Origin: Thalassotalea sp. Sam97
GTDB taxonomy: Bacteria > Pseudomonadota > Gammaproteobacteria > Enterobacterales > Alteromonadaceae
Length of the DNA stretch: 64,000 nt
Assembly: GCF_041379765.1 (NCBI RefSeq)
Contig: NZ_CP166919.1
Span: forward strand, 2,356,001 to 2,420,000
Reading direction: 5' to 3'
Positions 63,473 to 64,000 of this stretch are shown here, piece after piece. Below the pieces are notes generated by a model. That model worked only from the letters and a program-made list of their open reading frames with translations. It was not told the DNA's origin and made no database searches. Position numbers and translations under genes: made by a program. The first letter of the stretch is position 1, and each line of letters begins with the position of its first letter.

Positions 63473-64000
63473 TCGCTTATCGTTTCATCATTGGTTTCAT
63501 CGCCTTGCTATGGAGTGCTCAAACACTAGCGCTCGAGGTCAGCGCCAGCATTGATAAAAACCCCGCTGTTGTCGATGAGTCATTGGTATTAACCGTCATA
63601 GCCCAAGACTCGGTAGCAGCCGATGCCTTTGATCCGTCGTCATTACAAACCGATTTTGTCGTTGGTCGTACGTCAATCAGTAGCCAAACCAGTATGGTGA
63701 ATTGGCAAACCACCCGCACGACACGCTGGACTACGTTATTAATCCCAAAGCAAGCCGGGACTTTAACCATTCCTGCATTACAAGTCGCTGATGCGCGCAC
63801 CCAACCAATAGAACTAAGTGTGTTACCAGCTGCTGATAAGAGTAAGCAAACACAAAAAGATGTTTATATCACCTCGCAAGTATCGAAGCAGAGCGTCTAT
63901 GTCCAACAACAGTTTACGTTGACGGTGCGCTTGCATTTTGCCGCAGAATTAAAGCGCGGTAGCATCGCTGATCCGAAGATGACTGGCGCTGAAATTCGTC
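63466..64000 (+). CDS. BatD-like protein, N-terminal part
   Basis: Open to the right edge, 178 codons visible. Start ATG 63466 overlaps the stop of the VWA/TPR gene by seven bases, with GGAG ten bases upstream. Signal peptide (FIIGFIALLWSAQTLA), then an Ig-like region with the BatD pattern VSASIDKNPAVVDESLVLTV and later TSQVSKQSVYVQQQFTLTVRL. BatD proteins are membrane-anchored with large periplasmic domains. Position and pattern make this the next Bat gene; the C-terminal membrane segment lies outside. Confidence 0.85.
   Translation, partial: MVIAYRFIIGFIALLWSAQTLALEVSASIDKNPAVVDESLVLTVIAQDSVAADAFDPSSLQTDFVVGRTSISSQTSMVNWQTTRTTRWTTLLIPKQAGTLTIPALQVADARTQPIELSVLPAADKSKQTQKDVYITSQVSKQSVYVQQQFTLTVRLHFAAELKRGSIADPKMTGAEIR

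Overview
The window reads as chromosome from a marine gammaproteobacterium of the order Alteromonadales, most like the Colwelliaceae (Colwellia/Thalassotalea type). This is inferred from gene content: short HPF, fadIJ with a FadR-type box, prmB/smrB/aroC side by side, a DUF3718-like secreted protein, a TIGR01782-type TonB receptor and moderately AT-rich DNA. No database search was possible.

Layout. (1) 1-6087: the edge of a membrane protein gene and one giant DUF4011/SF1 helicase/Vsr-like nuclease gene. (2) 6191-18432: a self-contained L-fucose utilisation cluster. An IclR regulator, a mutarotase, an MFS permease and a TonB-dependent receptor lie on the minus strand. Seven enzyme genes lie on the plus strand: two-subunit UxaA-type dehydratase, FMN lactate dehydrogenase, aldo-keto reductase, lactonase, SDR and FAH hydrolase. 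The divergent control region at 11817-12202 carries several related AT palindromes. Together these genes would import L-fucose, oxidise it without phosphorylation, and cleave it to pyruvate plus L-lactate, which the dehydrogenase in the same operon converts to a second pyruvate. (3) 18649-31228: housekeeping and conserved genes (dbpA, a MoxR/CoxE-like pair, tRNA-Ser with a broken partial copy, nadA, an S9 peptidase lipoprotein, ygiQ, ybiT, a DUF4250-like gene). (4) 31229-36382: the HPF gene with a long leader, a DEAD-box helicase, gltX, and six identical tRNA-Val(UAC) genes behind a near-consensus promoter. Part of this array is a 224-bp tandem duplication. (5) 36383-45583: small conserved genes, yeiH, an acyl-CoA dehydrogenase with a palindromic repeat in its 3' region, aroC, prmB, smrB and sixA. 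(6) 45848-53821: an M16 protease, a 1499-residue propeller/PAS/GGDEF/EAL sensor, and two very small ORFs, one of them a 10-residue repeat protein. (7) 53833-64000: fadJ-fadI with a FadR-like operator, then a Bat-type operon (MoxR, DUF58, DUF4381, BatA, BatB/C fusion, start of BatD) running off the right edge.

The best candidates for less-described biology are the giant DUF4011 helicase-nuclease, the small repeat peptide plus 34-residue ORF, the tRNA array whose flanks can pair across each tRNA, the nested-palindrome element at 40585-40710, and the long HPF leader. I did not find a CRISPR array, an intact insertion sequence, a prophage or an rRNA operon. All starts that differ from the longest open frame were chosen from visible ribosome binding sites or family length and are inferences.
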